DNA of 64,000 nucleotides from Streptomyces marinisediminis (GTDB lineage Bacteria > Actinomycetota > Actinomycetes > Streptomycetales > Streptomycetaceae), in contig NZ_JAPKFL010000007.1 of assembly GCF_026262575.1 (NCBI RefSeq), positions 1 through 64,000 on the forward strand, given 5' to 3'. A model generated the notes under the pieces. The model was not told where the DNA came from. It saw only the letters and a program-made list of their open reading frames with translations, and did no database searches. Positions 35,850 through 46,400 of the stretch are shown here, one piece after another (position 1 is the first letter of the stretch; every line of letters begins with the position of its first letter). Position numbers and translations under genes: made by a program.

Positions 35850-36470
35850 TCAGCCGCTTTCCGCCAGGTAGCCCCGGAAGCGCAGCAGGGCGTTGGCGAC
35901 GGTCGACTTGCTGATGCCGACCTCCTCGGCGACCGCCCGGCTGGCCGGCGCGGCGTTCGTCCGGGCCGCCAGGTCCAGCCACGCGGCGACCACCTCCAGG
36001 ACCATCGCGTCCCCCTTGTCCCGCGCCCGCGTCAGCGCGCGCCGGACGGTGTCCCGGGCGGCCAGCCCGTCCACCAGCCGGGCGAAGGGGTCGCCGTCGC
36101 CCTCGCGCAGCAGCGCCGCGTCGGGCAGGGGCAACGGCTCGGGGCCGCCGCGCCGCGCGTCCCGGACGATGTTGACCGAAATGATCATGAGGTAGCCCGA
36201 GGGCGACCCGCCCGGCTTCAGACGCTGGGCGCGGGCGGCCGCGAAGAACCGGACCAGCGCCTCATGCGCCACCTCCTGTGGGTCCTGGTCCTCGGCCTGT
36301 ACGCGCCGGCTCAGCAGGCGCGGCAGGACGGACCGGACGGTGCCCACGGCCGCGGCGAGTTCCTCCTCCTCGGCGCGCGCGAGTTCCCCGTCCTCCTGCC
36401 CGCCGAGTATCCGCGCGATCACGCCGCACGCGGCCGTGAACGGCGTCTGACTGGACACGGTGCCACTCAT
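35850..36470 (-). CDS. ECF-like sigma factor or sigma-related regulator
   Basis: A 206-aa protein. A region 2-like stretch (about 60-107: DPQEVAHEALVRFFAAARAQ, then YLMIISVNIVRDARR) and a region 4-like HTH at the end (RAVAEEVGISKSTVANALLRFRG) resemble ECF sigma factors, though both are divergent and the spacing is long. It may direct RNA polymerase to this operon or act only as a DNA-binding protein. Its ATG overlaps the stop of the membrane-protein gene (ATGA). A 109-bp gap follows before the 219-aa gene. Confidence 0.7.
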   Translation of the reverse strand: MSGTVSSQTPFTAACGVIARILGGQEDGELARAEEEELAAAVGTVRSVLPRLLSRRVQAEDQDPQEVAHEALVRFFAAARAQRLKPGGSPSGYLMIISVNIVRDARRGGPEPLPLPDAALLREGDGDPFARLVDGLAARDTVRRALTRARDKGDAMVLEVVAAWLDLAARTNAAPASRAVAEEVGISKSTVANALLRFRGYLAESG

Positions 36471-37150
36471 CGGCGCCCCTTCGATCGGTCGTACGCAGGG
36501 AGCCGGTCCCACCTGCGGTTGGCCATCTCCTTCGCGAGCGACTCGGCGAGGGTGAACGCCGCCTTCCGCCGGTCGCTGTCGCTCGCCTCGGGGTCGCGCA
36601 GCACGTCCATGTGCTCCCACAGCACCTCCAGGGACTCCTGGAGCTCCCGGCGCTCGCGCGCCCGGGCCCCCCTGCGCTCCTCGCCCAGCACCGCGGCGAC
36701 CTCCTCGGCCGTGATCAGGAGCCGTTCCGGGTGACCGGGGCCGACCACTTTCTGCCCGTCGAGGAAGGCGATGATGCGGCGGCGTGAGAGCTCGTCGAAC
36801 CGTCGGCGGAGCTGCTTGTGGGCCCAGGACAGCACGGAGTACGCCTCGCCCGGCTGCCCTTGCGCGTGCGGCGCGCGCACCCGCATGCCGCGCGCGTCCG
36901 CCCGGAGCATCGCGGCCGCGGCCGTTCCGAGCACGGCCCCGGTGATGAGCTGCTCCATCACCTCCACGCGCTCCGGCAGGATCTGTACGAGCGTCACCGC
37001 GAGCAGGGCGGGTATCACCGCGAGCAGCGTCCGCCGCCACAGGCAGCCGAAACGGCCCAACCACCGGTGCCAGTAGGCGGTGTCCCGTGGGTCGAAGGCG
37101 AGTTCGCTCAACAGCAGCGCACTCACCAGGGCTGCCAGGGTGGTTGTCAC
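36467..37150 (-). CDS. Small membrane protein, first gene of the Lon-like operon
   Basis: A 227-aa protein with hydrophobic segments at about 3-18, 38-58 (RTLLAVIPALLAVTLVQIL) and 65-82 (LITGAVLGTAAAAML), followed by a charged cytoplasmic helical region of about 140 residues that includes ERRGARARERRELQESLEVLW. Start GTG at 37150 with GGGAG upstream. It is coupled to the sigma-like gene by a 4-bp overlap, an arrangement often seen for a membrane sensor or anti-sigma partner. No known anti-sigma motif is visible. Confidence 0.7.
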   Translation of the reverse strand: MTTTLAALVSALLLSELAFDPRDTAYWHRWLGRFGCLWRRTLLAVIPALLAVTLVQILPERVEVMEQLITGAVLGTAAAAMLRADARGMRVRAPHAQGQPGEAYSVLSWAHKQLRRRFDELSRRRIIAFLDGQKVVGPGHPERLLITAEEVAAVLGEERRGARARERRELQESLEVLWEHMDVLRDPEASDSDRRKAAFTLAESLAKEMANRRWDRLPAYDRSKGRR

Positions 37151-37333
37151 GTCGTCGCTCCCGCGGCTGTCGTCCCGTCGTCGGCGCACACAAGTACGCG
37201 GGAGGCCGGGCCCGTGGCCAGGCGCGCGGTGCGGCCCGCCGCGGGCGCGCGGCGACGGGTGCGCGGCGGGTGCGCGCGGCGCCCGGGATGGGCCGCCGCC
37301 CCGGCGGGCCGCCGCGGATGGCAGGCTGGGCGC

Positions 37334-38338
37334 ATGTGGACACGCGTGGCCGGGGCCGGGCTCGGAATCGTGCTGGCGGCGGGCGGCCCGGCCGTCGCGG
37401 ACGACGGCGGGCCGGGTTTCACCTTCGCCGACCCGGCGATCACCGAGAGCAGCGGACTGGCCGCCAGCCGCGCGCACGAGGGCGTCTACTGGACCCACAA
37501 CGACAGCGCGCACAGCGCCCGGCTCTTCGCCGTGGACGGCACCAGCGGCCGGACGGTGGCCACCGTGACGCTCACCGGCGTGGCGGGCCGGGACCTCGAA
37601 GCGGTGTCCGTGGGCCCCGACGGACGCGTGTACGTCGGGGACATCGGGGACAACTTCGGCGGGAACTGGCCGCACGTGTGGATCTACGCGTTCCCCGAGC
37701 CGGAGCGGCTCGCGGACACCACCCTCACGCCGGCCGTCTACACCGTCCAGTACGCGGACGGCGCGCGGGACGCGGAGTCACTGGCGGTGCACCCCGAGAC
37801 GGGGCGGGTCTACGTCGTCGGCAAGACCGAGGGCGGTGACGGGCTCTACGCGGGGCCGCCGGAGCTGTCGACGGCCGGCGTCAACACCTTCGAGCGCGTC
37901 GCCGACATCGACCTGTGGGCCACCGACGCCGCGTTCTCGCCGGACGGCAGCCGGCTGGCGGTGCGCAGCTACTTCGGCGGTCTGATGTACGCGTGGGAGG
38001 ACGGCGCCCCGCGGCGGCTGGGGCGGCTGCGGGTGCCGATCCAACAGCAGGGCGAGGCCGTCGCGTTCACCCCGGACGGCCGGCACCTGCTCTACGGCAG
38101 CGAGGGCGAGGGCACGGAGGTCCGCGCCGAGGAACTGGACGGCGACCTGCGGCCGGTGAGCGTGGCCCAGGACACCGAGCCGGACGCCGCGGACCCGGAG
38201 GGGGCCGCCGGAGGCGGCGACCGGGGCGCGGGCGGGGACGACCGGGAAGCGGACGGCGACACCGTGGCCATCGGCGGCGCCGTCGTCGCCCTCGCCCTGG
38301 CCGCGTGGCTCGTCCTCCGCGGACGCCGCCGCCCGTAA
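37334..38338 (+). CDS. Secreted, membrane-anchored beta-propeller-like protein
   Basis: A 334-aa protein. It has an N-terminal signal peptide (TRVAGAGLGIVLAAGGPAVA) and a C-terminal hydrophobic helix plus RGRRRP, so it is exported and held in the membrane. The body has repeated strand motifs with Asp-Gly turns (GPDGRVYVGDIGDN, HPETGRVYVVGKTEGG, SPDGSRLAVRSY, TPDGRHLLYGSEGEG) like a propeller. IxESSGLAAS and THNDS near the start occur in esterase-like/phytase-like and SdiA-regulated propeller families. Enzymatic activity is uncertain. The tail before the helix is Asp/Gly-rich. Confidence 0.75.
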   Translation: MWTRVAGAGLGIVLAAGGPAVADDGGPGFTFADPAITESSGLAASRAHEGVYWTHNDSAHSARLFAVDGTSGRTVATVTLTGVAGRDLEAVSVGPDGRVYVGDIGDNFGGNWPHVWIYAFPEPERLADTTLTPAVYTVQYADGARDAESLAVHPETGRVYVVGKTEGGDGLYAGPPELSTAGVNTFERVADIDLWATDAAFSPDGSRLAVRSYFGGLMYAWEDGAPRRLGRLRVPIQQQGEAVAFTPDGRHLLYGSEGEGTEVRAEELDGDLRPVSVAQDTEPDAADPEGAAGGGDRGAGGDDREADGDTVAIGGAVVALALAAWLVLRGRRRP

Positions 38339-38698
38339 CCCGCCCGGCCGCGCCCCGCCGACACGAACCCGCCGCACGACCCACCCCGACCGCCGAGCGC
38401 TCCCCGCACACCCCGGCACCACGGCCCGGCGGCACGGCCCGCCACCAGGGCCTGGTACCGGCCCCACCACCACAGCCCGGCCCGGCACCGGCCCACCACC
38501 ACGGCTCGCCACCGGCCCGACCCCACGCCCCGGCGGCACCACCGGCCCGCCACCACAGCCCGGCTCGGCACCACGCCCGTGTCGACGGCCCGGCACCACC
38601 GCCCACCACCACAGTCCGGCCCGGCATCGGCCCACCACCACGCCCCGGCGGCACCACCGGCCGCCACCGCGGCGGTCCGGTGTGACCGTCCGGCGGTG
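38339..38698. other. Intergenic low-complexity CCACCAC/CCCGGC repeats, no gene
   Basis: The 360-bp gap between the convergent propeller and TetR genes consists largely of degenerate short repeats (CACCACnnCCCGGC-type words, densest at about 38440-38690). Translations in all frames are Pro/His/Arg- or Gly/Val/Trp-rich and match no family. No distinct hairpin terminator was found. Confidence 0.6.
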
Positions 38699-39466
38699 TT
38701 ACCGCTCGGTGCGGGCGTCGATGAGGGTGGCGAAGCCGTCGAGGAGTGGTTCGAGGCCGAAGGCGAGGATGTCCAGGTCGGAGGAGAAGGCGTCGTCGGG
38801 CAGGGCCGCGATCGCCGGGTAGTCGCCGCGTTCGAGCGCCGTCTCGATGTAGGGCAGTTGCGCGTTCCAGAACTCCTCGTCGCTGACGCCGGTCTCCTCG
38901 GCCGTCTGCCGGGCGAGCACGGCCATGCGCGCGGTGCCGGTGACGAAGTTGTCGACGGTGACCAGCAGGGCCACCTTCTCCTGCCCGGTGAGGCCGATCC
39001 CGTCGAGCTCGGCGAGCGCGAAGTCGAAGGAGGCCATGCTGTTGGGGCCGAGCACGGGACGGGTCTGGTTGATCTGGAGCAGCCACGGGTGGGAGGTGTA
39101 CAGCTCCCAACTGCCGCGCGCGACGAACTCCAGGGCGGCGCGCCAGCCCCTGCCGCGGAACGCGTCGGTGCCCTCGGCGGGGCCCTGCACCTTGTCGAGC
39201 ATGAGGTCGAGCAGCTCGCCCTTGCCGGGCACGTACCGGTAGAGGGTCATCGTGCCGACGCCGAGCCGGGCGGCGACCTTGCGCATGGACAGCGCGCCCA
39301 GCCCCTCCGCGTCGGCCAGCTCCACGGCCGCGGTGACCACCGCGTCGAGCGTCAGGCCGGGTTTCGGGCCGCGTGCTGGCGGCTCCTTCTCGCCCCACAG
39401 GAGGGCCATGCTGCGGCTGAGGTCACCACTGCCGGTGTGCTCTGTCGTCGTCATCGTGACCGCCAT
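38699..39466 (-). CDS. TetR-family repressor (TetR C-terminal type) divergent from an ABC exporter
   Basis: A 255-aa regulator. A 35-residue lead (WGEKEPPARGPKPGLTLDAVV) precedes the HTH (ALSMRKVAARLGVGTMTLYRYV). The C-terminal ligand domain, about 90-255, is the form common in regulators of DrrAB-type exporters. ATG at 39466 or 39454 may be used. The intergenic region carries a perfect 9-bp inverted repeat that overlaps the likely promoters of both directions, which predicts joint repression of itself and the exporter. Confidence 0.88.
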   Translation of the reverse strand: MAVTMTTTEHTGSGDLSRSMALLWGEKEPPARGPKPGLTLDAVVTAAVELADAEGLGALSMRKVAARLGVGTMTLYRYVPGKGELLDLMLDKVQGPAEGTDAFRGRGWRAALEFVARGSWELYTSHPWLLQINQTRPVLGPNSMASFDFALAELDGIGLTGQEKVALLVTVDNFVTGTARMAVLARQTAEETGVSDEEFWNAQLPYIETALERGDYPAIAALPDDAFSSDLDILAFGLEPLLDGFATLIDARTER

Positions 39467-39497
39467 CGTAATCCACTTGCCCCTCACTGCGTATGCT

Positions 39498-39526
39498 GTA
39501 CGCTGTTTTGACTGAGTACAGCGTAC
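39498..39526. promoter_or_regulatory. TetR operator, perfect inverted repeat GTACGCTGT-N11-ACAGCGTAC
   Basis: Arms at 39498-39506 and 39518-39526 are exact complements and lie in the only gap between the divergent TetR and ABC genes. TTGACT (39508-39513), a good -35 for the ABC genes, falls in the spacer, so a bound repressor would block it. Confidence 0.8.
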
Positions 39527-39555
39527 CCAGTTTCCATGGCTCAAGGGGGACACTC

Positions 39556-40617
39556 GTGACACCCGTGCAACCGGCCCCGACCACCCGCCACGCGATCCGC
39601 GCCGAGGGCCTGCGCAAGCGCTACGGCAGCGGCAAGACCGACAAGCCGGCGCTCAGCGGCTTCGACCTGGCCGTGCCCACCGGCACCGTCTACGGCCTGC
39701 TCGGCCCGAACGGCGCCGGCAAGACCACGGCCGTGCGCATCCTGGCCACCCTGCTGCGCGCGGACGGCGGCCGCGCCGAGGTCGGCGGCCACGACGTGGC
39801 CACCCAGCCGCGCCAGGTGCGCCGCCAGATCGGCTTCGCCGGCCAGGACGCCGCCGTCGACGAGATCCTCTCCGGGCGGCAGAACCTGGAGATGTTCGGC
39901 CGCCTGTTCCACCTCGGTCCCCGCGCCGCACGGCACCGCGCGCGGGAGCTGCTGGAGCAGTTCCGGCTCACCGAGGCCGCCGACAAGGTCGTCTCGGGGT
40001 ACAGCGGCGGCATGCGCCGGCGCCTGGACCTGGCCGCCTCCCTCGTCCTCGCGCCCCGCGTGCTCTTCCTGGACGAGCCGACGACGGGGCTGGACCCGCG
40101 CGCCCGCAACGAGGTGTGGGACGCGGTGCGGCGGCTCGCGGCCGACGGCACGACGGTCCTGCTCACCACCCAGTACCTGGACGAAGCCGACCAGCTCTCC
40201 GACCGCATCGCCGTGCTCTCCGCCCCGCCCGGCGAGGGCGGCCGCACCATCGCCGACGACACCCCCGAGGGCCTGAAGAACCTGGTCGGCGGCGACCGGG
40301 TCGAGGTCGTCGTCGGCGGCACGGAGCACCTCGCGGCGGCGCGGGAGGTCGTCGCCCGGGTCAGCGGCGTCACGCCCGAGTCGGACGCGGCCACCCTGCG
40401 GATCAGCGCCCCGGTCACCGACCGGGTCGAAGCGCTCACCGACGTGGCCCGCACCCTGCGCGACCGCGCCGTCGACGTCGTCGACCTCGCCGTGCGCCGC
40501 CCCACCCTGGACGACGTCTTCCTGCGCCTGACCGGCGGCACCGCCGCCCCCGTGCCCGCCCCGGCCGCCGAGCCCGCCGCGACCGGGAACACCGCACCCG
40601 AAGGAGCCGCCGCGTGA
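39556..40617 (+). CDS. ABC exporter ATPase, DrrA-like
   Basis: A 353-aa nucleotide-binding subunit. Walker [11 protein letters not shown], signature YSGGMRRRL and Walker [15 protein letters not shown] are intact, and a C-terminal regulatory domain (about 240-330) is typical of daunorubicin-resistance ATPases. GTG at 39556 has AGGGGGA upstream. The gene overlaps the permease start by 4 bp. Probably exports a lipophilic drug or lipid. Confidence 0.94.
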   Translation: MTPVQPAPTTRHAIRAEGLRKRYGSGKTDKPALSGFDLAVPTGTVYGLLGPNGAGKTTAVRILATLLRADGGRAEVGGHDVATQPRQVRRQIGFAGQDAAVDEILSGRQNLEMFGRLFHLGPRAARHRARELLEQFRLTEAADKVVSGYSGGMRRRLDLAASLVLAPRVLFLDEPTTGLDPRARNEVWDAVRRLAADGTTVLLTTQYLDEADQLSDRIAVLSAPPGEGGRTIADDTPEGLKNLVGGDRVEVVVGGTEHLAAAREVVARVSGVTPESDAATLRISAPVTDRVEALTDVARTLRDRAVDVVDLAVRRPTLDDVFLRLTGGTAAPVPAPAAEPAATGNTAPEGAAA

Positions 40618-41441
40618 GCACCACCGCGTTGCCCGCGACCGGGCCGGAGCGCCGCCTGTACTGGGCGCTCACCGACTGCTGGACGATCGTCCGCCGCGAG
40701 CTGACCCACCTGGCGCGCCAGCCCTCGCTCATCGCCTGGCAGCTCGGGTTCCCGATCGTCTCCGTCCTGCTCTTCGTCTACGTCTTCGGCAGCGCCATGC
40801 AGGTCGGCGGCGGCGCGGACTACAGGGACTACGCCATGCCCGGCATGTTCGCGATGACCATGGCCTTCGGGTTCATGAACACCGCGATGGCCGTCGCCGT
40901 CGACAAGGACCGCGGCGTCATCGACCGCTTCCGCTCCATGCCCATGGCCCCCTCCGCCGTCGTCACCGGGCGGGGCGTGTCCGACGTGCTGCACGCGGCG
41001 CTGGACCTGGCGGTGCTCGCCGCCATCGCCCTGGTCATCGGCTGGCGACCCACCGGGGGCCTGCCCGGCGCGGTGGCCGCCTTCGCCCTGCTGCTCCTGC
41101 TGCGCTTCGCGCTGATCTGGGTCGGCGTGTGGCTCGGGCTGAAGGTGAAGAACCAGGAGGCCGCGGGCAACCTGTTCGCCGTCGCCTTCCCCTTCGGCAT
41201 GGTCTCCAGCGTCTTCACCCCGCCCTCGCTGATGCCGGACTGGCTGGGCACCATCGCGATGTGGAACCCCGTCTCCGCGACGGCGGGCGCGGTGCGCGAC
41301 CTCTTCGGCCAGCCCATGGCCTCGGTCGGCGACAGCTTCGTGGAGACCCACGCCCACCTGATGGCCGTGGTGTGGCCGCTGGCCATCACCGCCGCCTTCC
41401 TCCCCCTGGCCGTCCGCCGCTTCCAGCGCCTCTCGCGCTAG
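40614..41441 (+). CDS. ABC-2 type permease, DrrB-like
   Basis: A 275-aa membrane protein with six hydrophobic segments (first at about 43-60, [18 protein letters not shown]). The family segments [33 protein letters not shown] and [16 protein letters not shown] are present. Start GTG at 40614 overlaps the ATPase stop (GTGA), with AAGGAG upstream. Forms the exporter with the preceding ATPase. Confidence 0.93.
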   Translation: MSTTALPATGPERRLYWALTDCWTIVRRELTHLARQPSLIAWQLGFPIVSVLLFVYVFGSAMQVGGGADYRDYAMPGMFAMTMAFGFMNTAMAVAVDKDRGVIDRFRSMPMAPSAVVTGRGVSDVLHAALDLAVLAAIALVIGWRPTGGLPGAVAAFALLLLLRFALIWVGVWLGLKVKNQEAAGNLFAVAFPFGMVSSVFTPPSLMPDWLGTIAMWNPVSATAGAVRDLFGQPMASVGDSFVETHAHLMAVVWPLAITAAFLPLAVRRFQRLSR

Positions 41442-41493
41442 CCGGTCCCCCGGTCCCCGCGCGGGGGGAGTGCCGGACGGGCCGGCGTCCCGC

Positions 41494-41527
41494 ACGCGCC
41501 CCCGCGCCGGACCGAGCGGGGGCGCGT
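41494..41527. terminator. Bidirectional hairpin
   Basis: A perfect 12-bp stem, ACGCGCCCCCGC (41494-41505) with GCGGGGGCGCGT (41516-41527), and a 10-nt loop, between the convergent ABC permease and PPOX genes. Confidence 0.8.
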
Positions 41528-41539
41528 ACGGCGGGCCGG

Positions 41540-41932
41540 TCAGTCGCCCGGCAGGCGCAGTTCGTACAGGACCGGGCGGTCCAGCTTCAGCGCGCAGCCC
41601 AGGGGGGCGGCCAGGCCCTGCATCAGCGGGTGCCTGCGGGCCAGGCGGCGGGCCGCGTGGCGCGCCTCGGCGCCGTGCAGGCGGCGGGCGTGGGCCTTCA
41701 GCGGGGCGCCGGTCGGCGTGCCGCCGAGGGTGGCGGGCGTGATCTCCACCTCCGGGTAGCGCTCCAGGCGCTCGTTCTGCTCATCGCGGCCGCTGGTGCG
41801 CACGTAGGCGTGGTCGCCCTCGACGGCGATCTGCGTCGTCCCGGCGACGGGCGCGCCGTCGCGGGCGTACGTGCTCAGCCGGATGTGGCGTTCACCGGCG
41901 AAGTGGGCGAGTCCGGTCGTCGGCGTGGACAT
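41540..41932 (-). CDS. PPOX-class F420-dependent oxidoreductase-like protein
   Basis: A 130-aa split-barrel flavin/F420-binding protein of the pyridoxamine 5'-phosphate oxidase-like superfamily. RHIRLSTYARDGAPVAGTTQIAVEGDHAYVRTS and the ERYPEVEITPATLGGTPTG segment (quoted in parts: LSTYARDGAP, YPEVEITPATLGG) match short actinobacterial members that reduce unknown substrates. No ribosome site is visible; TAACCG 7 bp before ATG 41932 suggests a leaderless transcript. Confidence 0.82.
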   Translation of the reverse strand: MSTPTTGLAHFAGERHIRLSTYARDGAPVAGTTQIAVEGDHAYVRTSGRDEQNERLERYPEVEITPATLGGTPTGAPLKAHARRLHGAEARHAARRLARRHPLMQGLAAPLGCALKLDRPVLYELRLPGD

Positions 41933-42021
41933 AAGGGTGCGGTTACCCGACACCGGCGCTACGGAAACGGGCCCGACCGGGTGGGGTCGGGCCCGTAAGC
42001 GGGCGGTGCGGGGCGGTGGCG

Positions 42022-43149
<1,128 letters not shown>

Positions 43150-43247
43150 CTAGCGGCTCCGGAACCCGACGACGCCGGCGTCCGGGGGATGAGACACCGG
43201 AACGGGACACGGGAGCGCGGCACCGGGCGGGCGCGCCGGGGCCCGGG

Positions 43248-43312
43248 GCGGGCGGTGGGCCGTGGCGGGCGGTGGGCCGTGGCCCGGCGCGGGCGGTGGG
43301 CCGTGGCCCGGC
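43248..43312. repeat. Three tandem GCGGGCGGTGGGCCGTG repeats
   Basis: A 17-bp copy (43248-43264) is followed by two identical 24-bp copies (43265-43288 and 43289-43312) that extend it with GCCCGGC. They lie in the 270-bp gap between serC and the sacsin-like gene, which otherwise holds no gene. Confidence 0.8.
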
Positions 43313-43410
43313 GCCGGAACACCCGGGGCCGGGGCAGGGCAGGGCGTCGGGCCGGGCGGGTACGGGCGGGGCGGCCCCTCCCCCCGCCCCCGGCGTCCCG
43401 CGTCCGCGTC

Positions 43411-46400
43411 CTACTCGAACCACCGCGCGACCGTCAGCTCGCCGGTGCGCGAGGCGTCCTCCAGCAGCGCGGCGGCCTCGAACCGGCGCGGCCAGGCCCG
43501 CGCCGCCCAGGCCAGACCCGCGGCGACGCCCTCCAGCGTGGCGGCGTGCAGCTCGCCGTCCGGAGCGAGCCGCCACGCCACCTCGACGCCGTCGAGTACC
43601 AGTTCGTCGTGCTCGCGGTACGTCGCCGGAGCCGCCGGGCCCAGCAGCGCCCGCACGTCCTCGGGGACCTCGCGCACCGCGCCGCCGGGCGGGGCGGGCG
43701 CGGGCAGCTCCTCGCTGAGCAGGCCGACGTCCAGCACGGCGGCGAGCCGCGCGGCCAGCGCGGGGCGCACCGGCAGCAGCGCCCGGCCGGTGGCGAGCGG
43801 CAGCAGGTCGGGGGCGTCCGCGACGAGCGCGCCCTCGGCGTCCACGACGCGGACGGCGCCGTCCACCACGGCGCGCACCTCGTCGGGCAGGGTCACCTCG
43901 CGGGGGTCGAGGTCGGCGAGGAGCGTGTAGAGGCCGTGCAACTGGGCCGGGCCGACGGGCAGCGCCGGGTCGGCGAGCTTGGCCAGCAGCTCGGCGGCGC
44001 CCCCGGGCTCGTCCAGCAACGCGGCGGCGGAGGTGCGCACGCCCAGCGCGTGCAGCAGCCCCGGATCGTCGAACCCGCTGGCGTCGGCCTCCTCGTACAG
44101 CCCGGCCAGCAGCGGGTCGCCGCCCGCGGCGCGCAGCCCGGCGGGGCGGCGGCCGTCGAGCACGGGATGGCCGCGCAGCCACCAGGCGGTGTAGGGGCGG
44201 ACGCTCTCGGCGGTGCCGTCGGGCAGCAGCACGCGCACCGGCGTGGTCAGCGCGTCGCGCAGCGGCGGCCGGGCGAGCAGGGCGAGGGCCTGCGGCCAGC
44301 GGTCGTCGTCGACGAGGTCGAGGTCGCGCACGGCCAGCAGCTCGGTGGCCACGGGCGGCACCGGGGTGTCGGGGAGCTGGTCGAGCACGTCCTCGCACCA
44401 CACGTCGACGGCGTCGAGCAGCCCGGCGTCGTCGGGCTCGGGGTAGTCGGCCTCGCGCGGCTCCAGCTCGTCCGGGTCGAGGACCACGTCCTGGGCGCGG
44501 ACGAGCGGGAAGGCGGCCAGCACCCCGGCGGCCGTCAGCGTCTGCTCACCCCACCGCTCGGCCAGTTCGGCGTCGCAGGCGAGGAGTTCACCCTCGCGGA
44601 CGACGGCGGCGAAGGCGCTGCCCGGGAACAGCAGCTCCCCGGCCGGGGCCGGTTCGCCGTCCTCGTCGGGCAGGGCGAGCGCGGCCAGCCACGGTTCGTC
44701 GCCGGGGGCCAGGCCCGCGTCGCGGACGAGGCCGAGCACGGTGTCGGCCAGCTCGTCGGCGTCCAGGCCGCCCGCGTCCTCTTCCCACACCTCCCCGGCG
44801 TCCAGCGAGGCGGCGACGGCCGCGCGGACCTGCGGCGTGGTCAGCACCGCGCGCGGCGTGGCGGGGACGGCGCCGAGCCGCTCCAGCAGCGGGTGCGCGG
44901 CCTCGGTGTGCGCGACCTTCAGGCCGAGCCGGGCGAGCCGGTCGGCGCCGGCCAGGTCGGGCAGCGGGAGCAGCACGTGGCGCGGGCCGATGGTGGTGCG
45001 GCCGTCGGCGAGCGGGACGGGCAGCCCGGTCAGCCGGTCGGGGTCGACGCCCGCGAGGGAGTCGTACAGGCGGCGCCACCAGGCCGGGTCGCGCTCGACG
45101 CCCGCGAGCCGGTCGATGACCTCGCCCAGCGGGACGCGCGGCACCTCCAGGGTGCGCAGCTCGGTGCGGCGCTCCAGCCCGGCGGGCAGCAGGCTGGGGA
45201 ACAGCTCGGCCAGCACCTCGACCGTCGCGCGCCCCGCGCCCTCGACCAGCTCCGCGTCGCGCGGGCGCAGGACGTACGGCTCGGCCCCGCCCCCGGCCTC
45301 GGCGCCGTCCCCGCTCTCGGCGCCGTCCCCGGCGTGGGCGTCGCCCCCGGTCTCGGCGCCGTCCCCGGCGTGGGCGCTGGGCAGGAAGGGCACGGTGGGC
45401 AGCCGCTCCAGCAGCCGTGCGCGCAGGGCGCCGTCCAGCTCGCCGCGGCCCAGCGGACCGGGGACGAGGTCGACGACGCCGGGGCCCACCGGGCGCCACT
45501 CCCGCAGCAGCCCGGCGTAGGCGTCGGCGGCGCGCGCGGTGAGGAAGTCGGTGAGCGGACCGGGCGCGGTGTGGCGGCGGGTGGGCTCCAGCGGGAAGGA
45601 GGCGATGAGCAGCGCGGGCACGCCCAGCGGTTCGTCGGTGGGCGTGGGCGCGTGCACGACCGGCGCGGTGACGGGCCGGACCGGCGCCCCCGCCCCGTCC
45701 ACGGGCACGGCCCACGTCACCGACCAGTGCGGCCGCGCGCGTTCCTCCACCGGGCGGTCGGCCAGCAGCGCCGCGTCGAGCGTGCCGTGTGCGGTGGCCA
45801 CGCGCCAGCGCCGGTCACCGATCACCGTGTACGCGCCGTCCCGACGCCGGGTCAGGGTGCGCTCGCCCGCCGCCGTCTCGACGGTCACCTCGCTCAGCCC
45901 GGGCAGCGCCAGCAGCAGCGCGTCGTCCACGCCGTCCAGCAGCCGCTCGGCCAGCTCCCGCGCGGCGGCGTCCCGCAGCGGCAGGACGACGGCGGTGTCG
46001 TAGCCCTCCGGCGCGCTGCCCTCCGCCGGGAACGGCAGCCGCAGCAGCGGCACGTGCCCGTCGCGGCGCCGCAGCTCCTCGGCCAGCTCGGGGGCGGCGG
46101 CCACCAGCTCACGCGCCTCCGCGAGCGACCAGCGCACGCCGCCCCCGTGGCTCACCACGGCCGGCTCGTCGCTGACCGTCAGCACCGCGGCGAACCCGAC
46201 GCCGAACCGGCCGACGGTCCCCTCCTCACCCCGCTTGGCCGACGCGCGCAGGGTGGACAGCGACTCCACCCCGGCCGCGTCCAGGTGCGCCCCGGTGTTC
46301 GCCGCGACCAGCGTGCCGCCCTTCAGCGTCAGCCGCAGCCTGCCGGGCACCCCGGCGCGCGCGGCGGCGTCGGCGGCGTTCTGCGCCAGCTCCACCACCA

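Noticed and set aside
35850..36470. Housekeeping sigma factor
   Set aside because: Too short and without regions 1.2, 3 and a canonical 2.4; only ECF-like similarity.
38440..38690. CCACCAC/CCCGGC repeats considered as a CRISPR or structural array
   Set aside because: Units vary in length and sequence and have no unique spacers or adjacent cas genes; simple low-complexity DNA.
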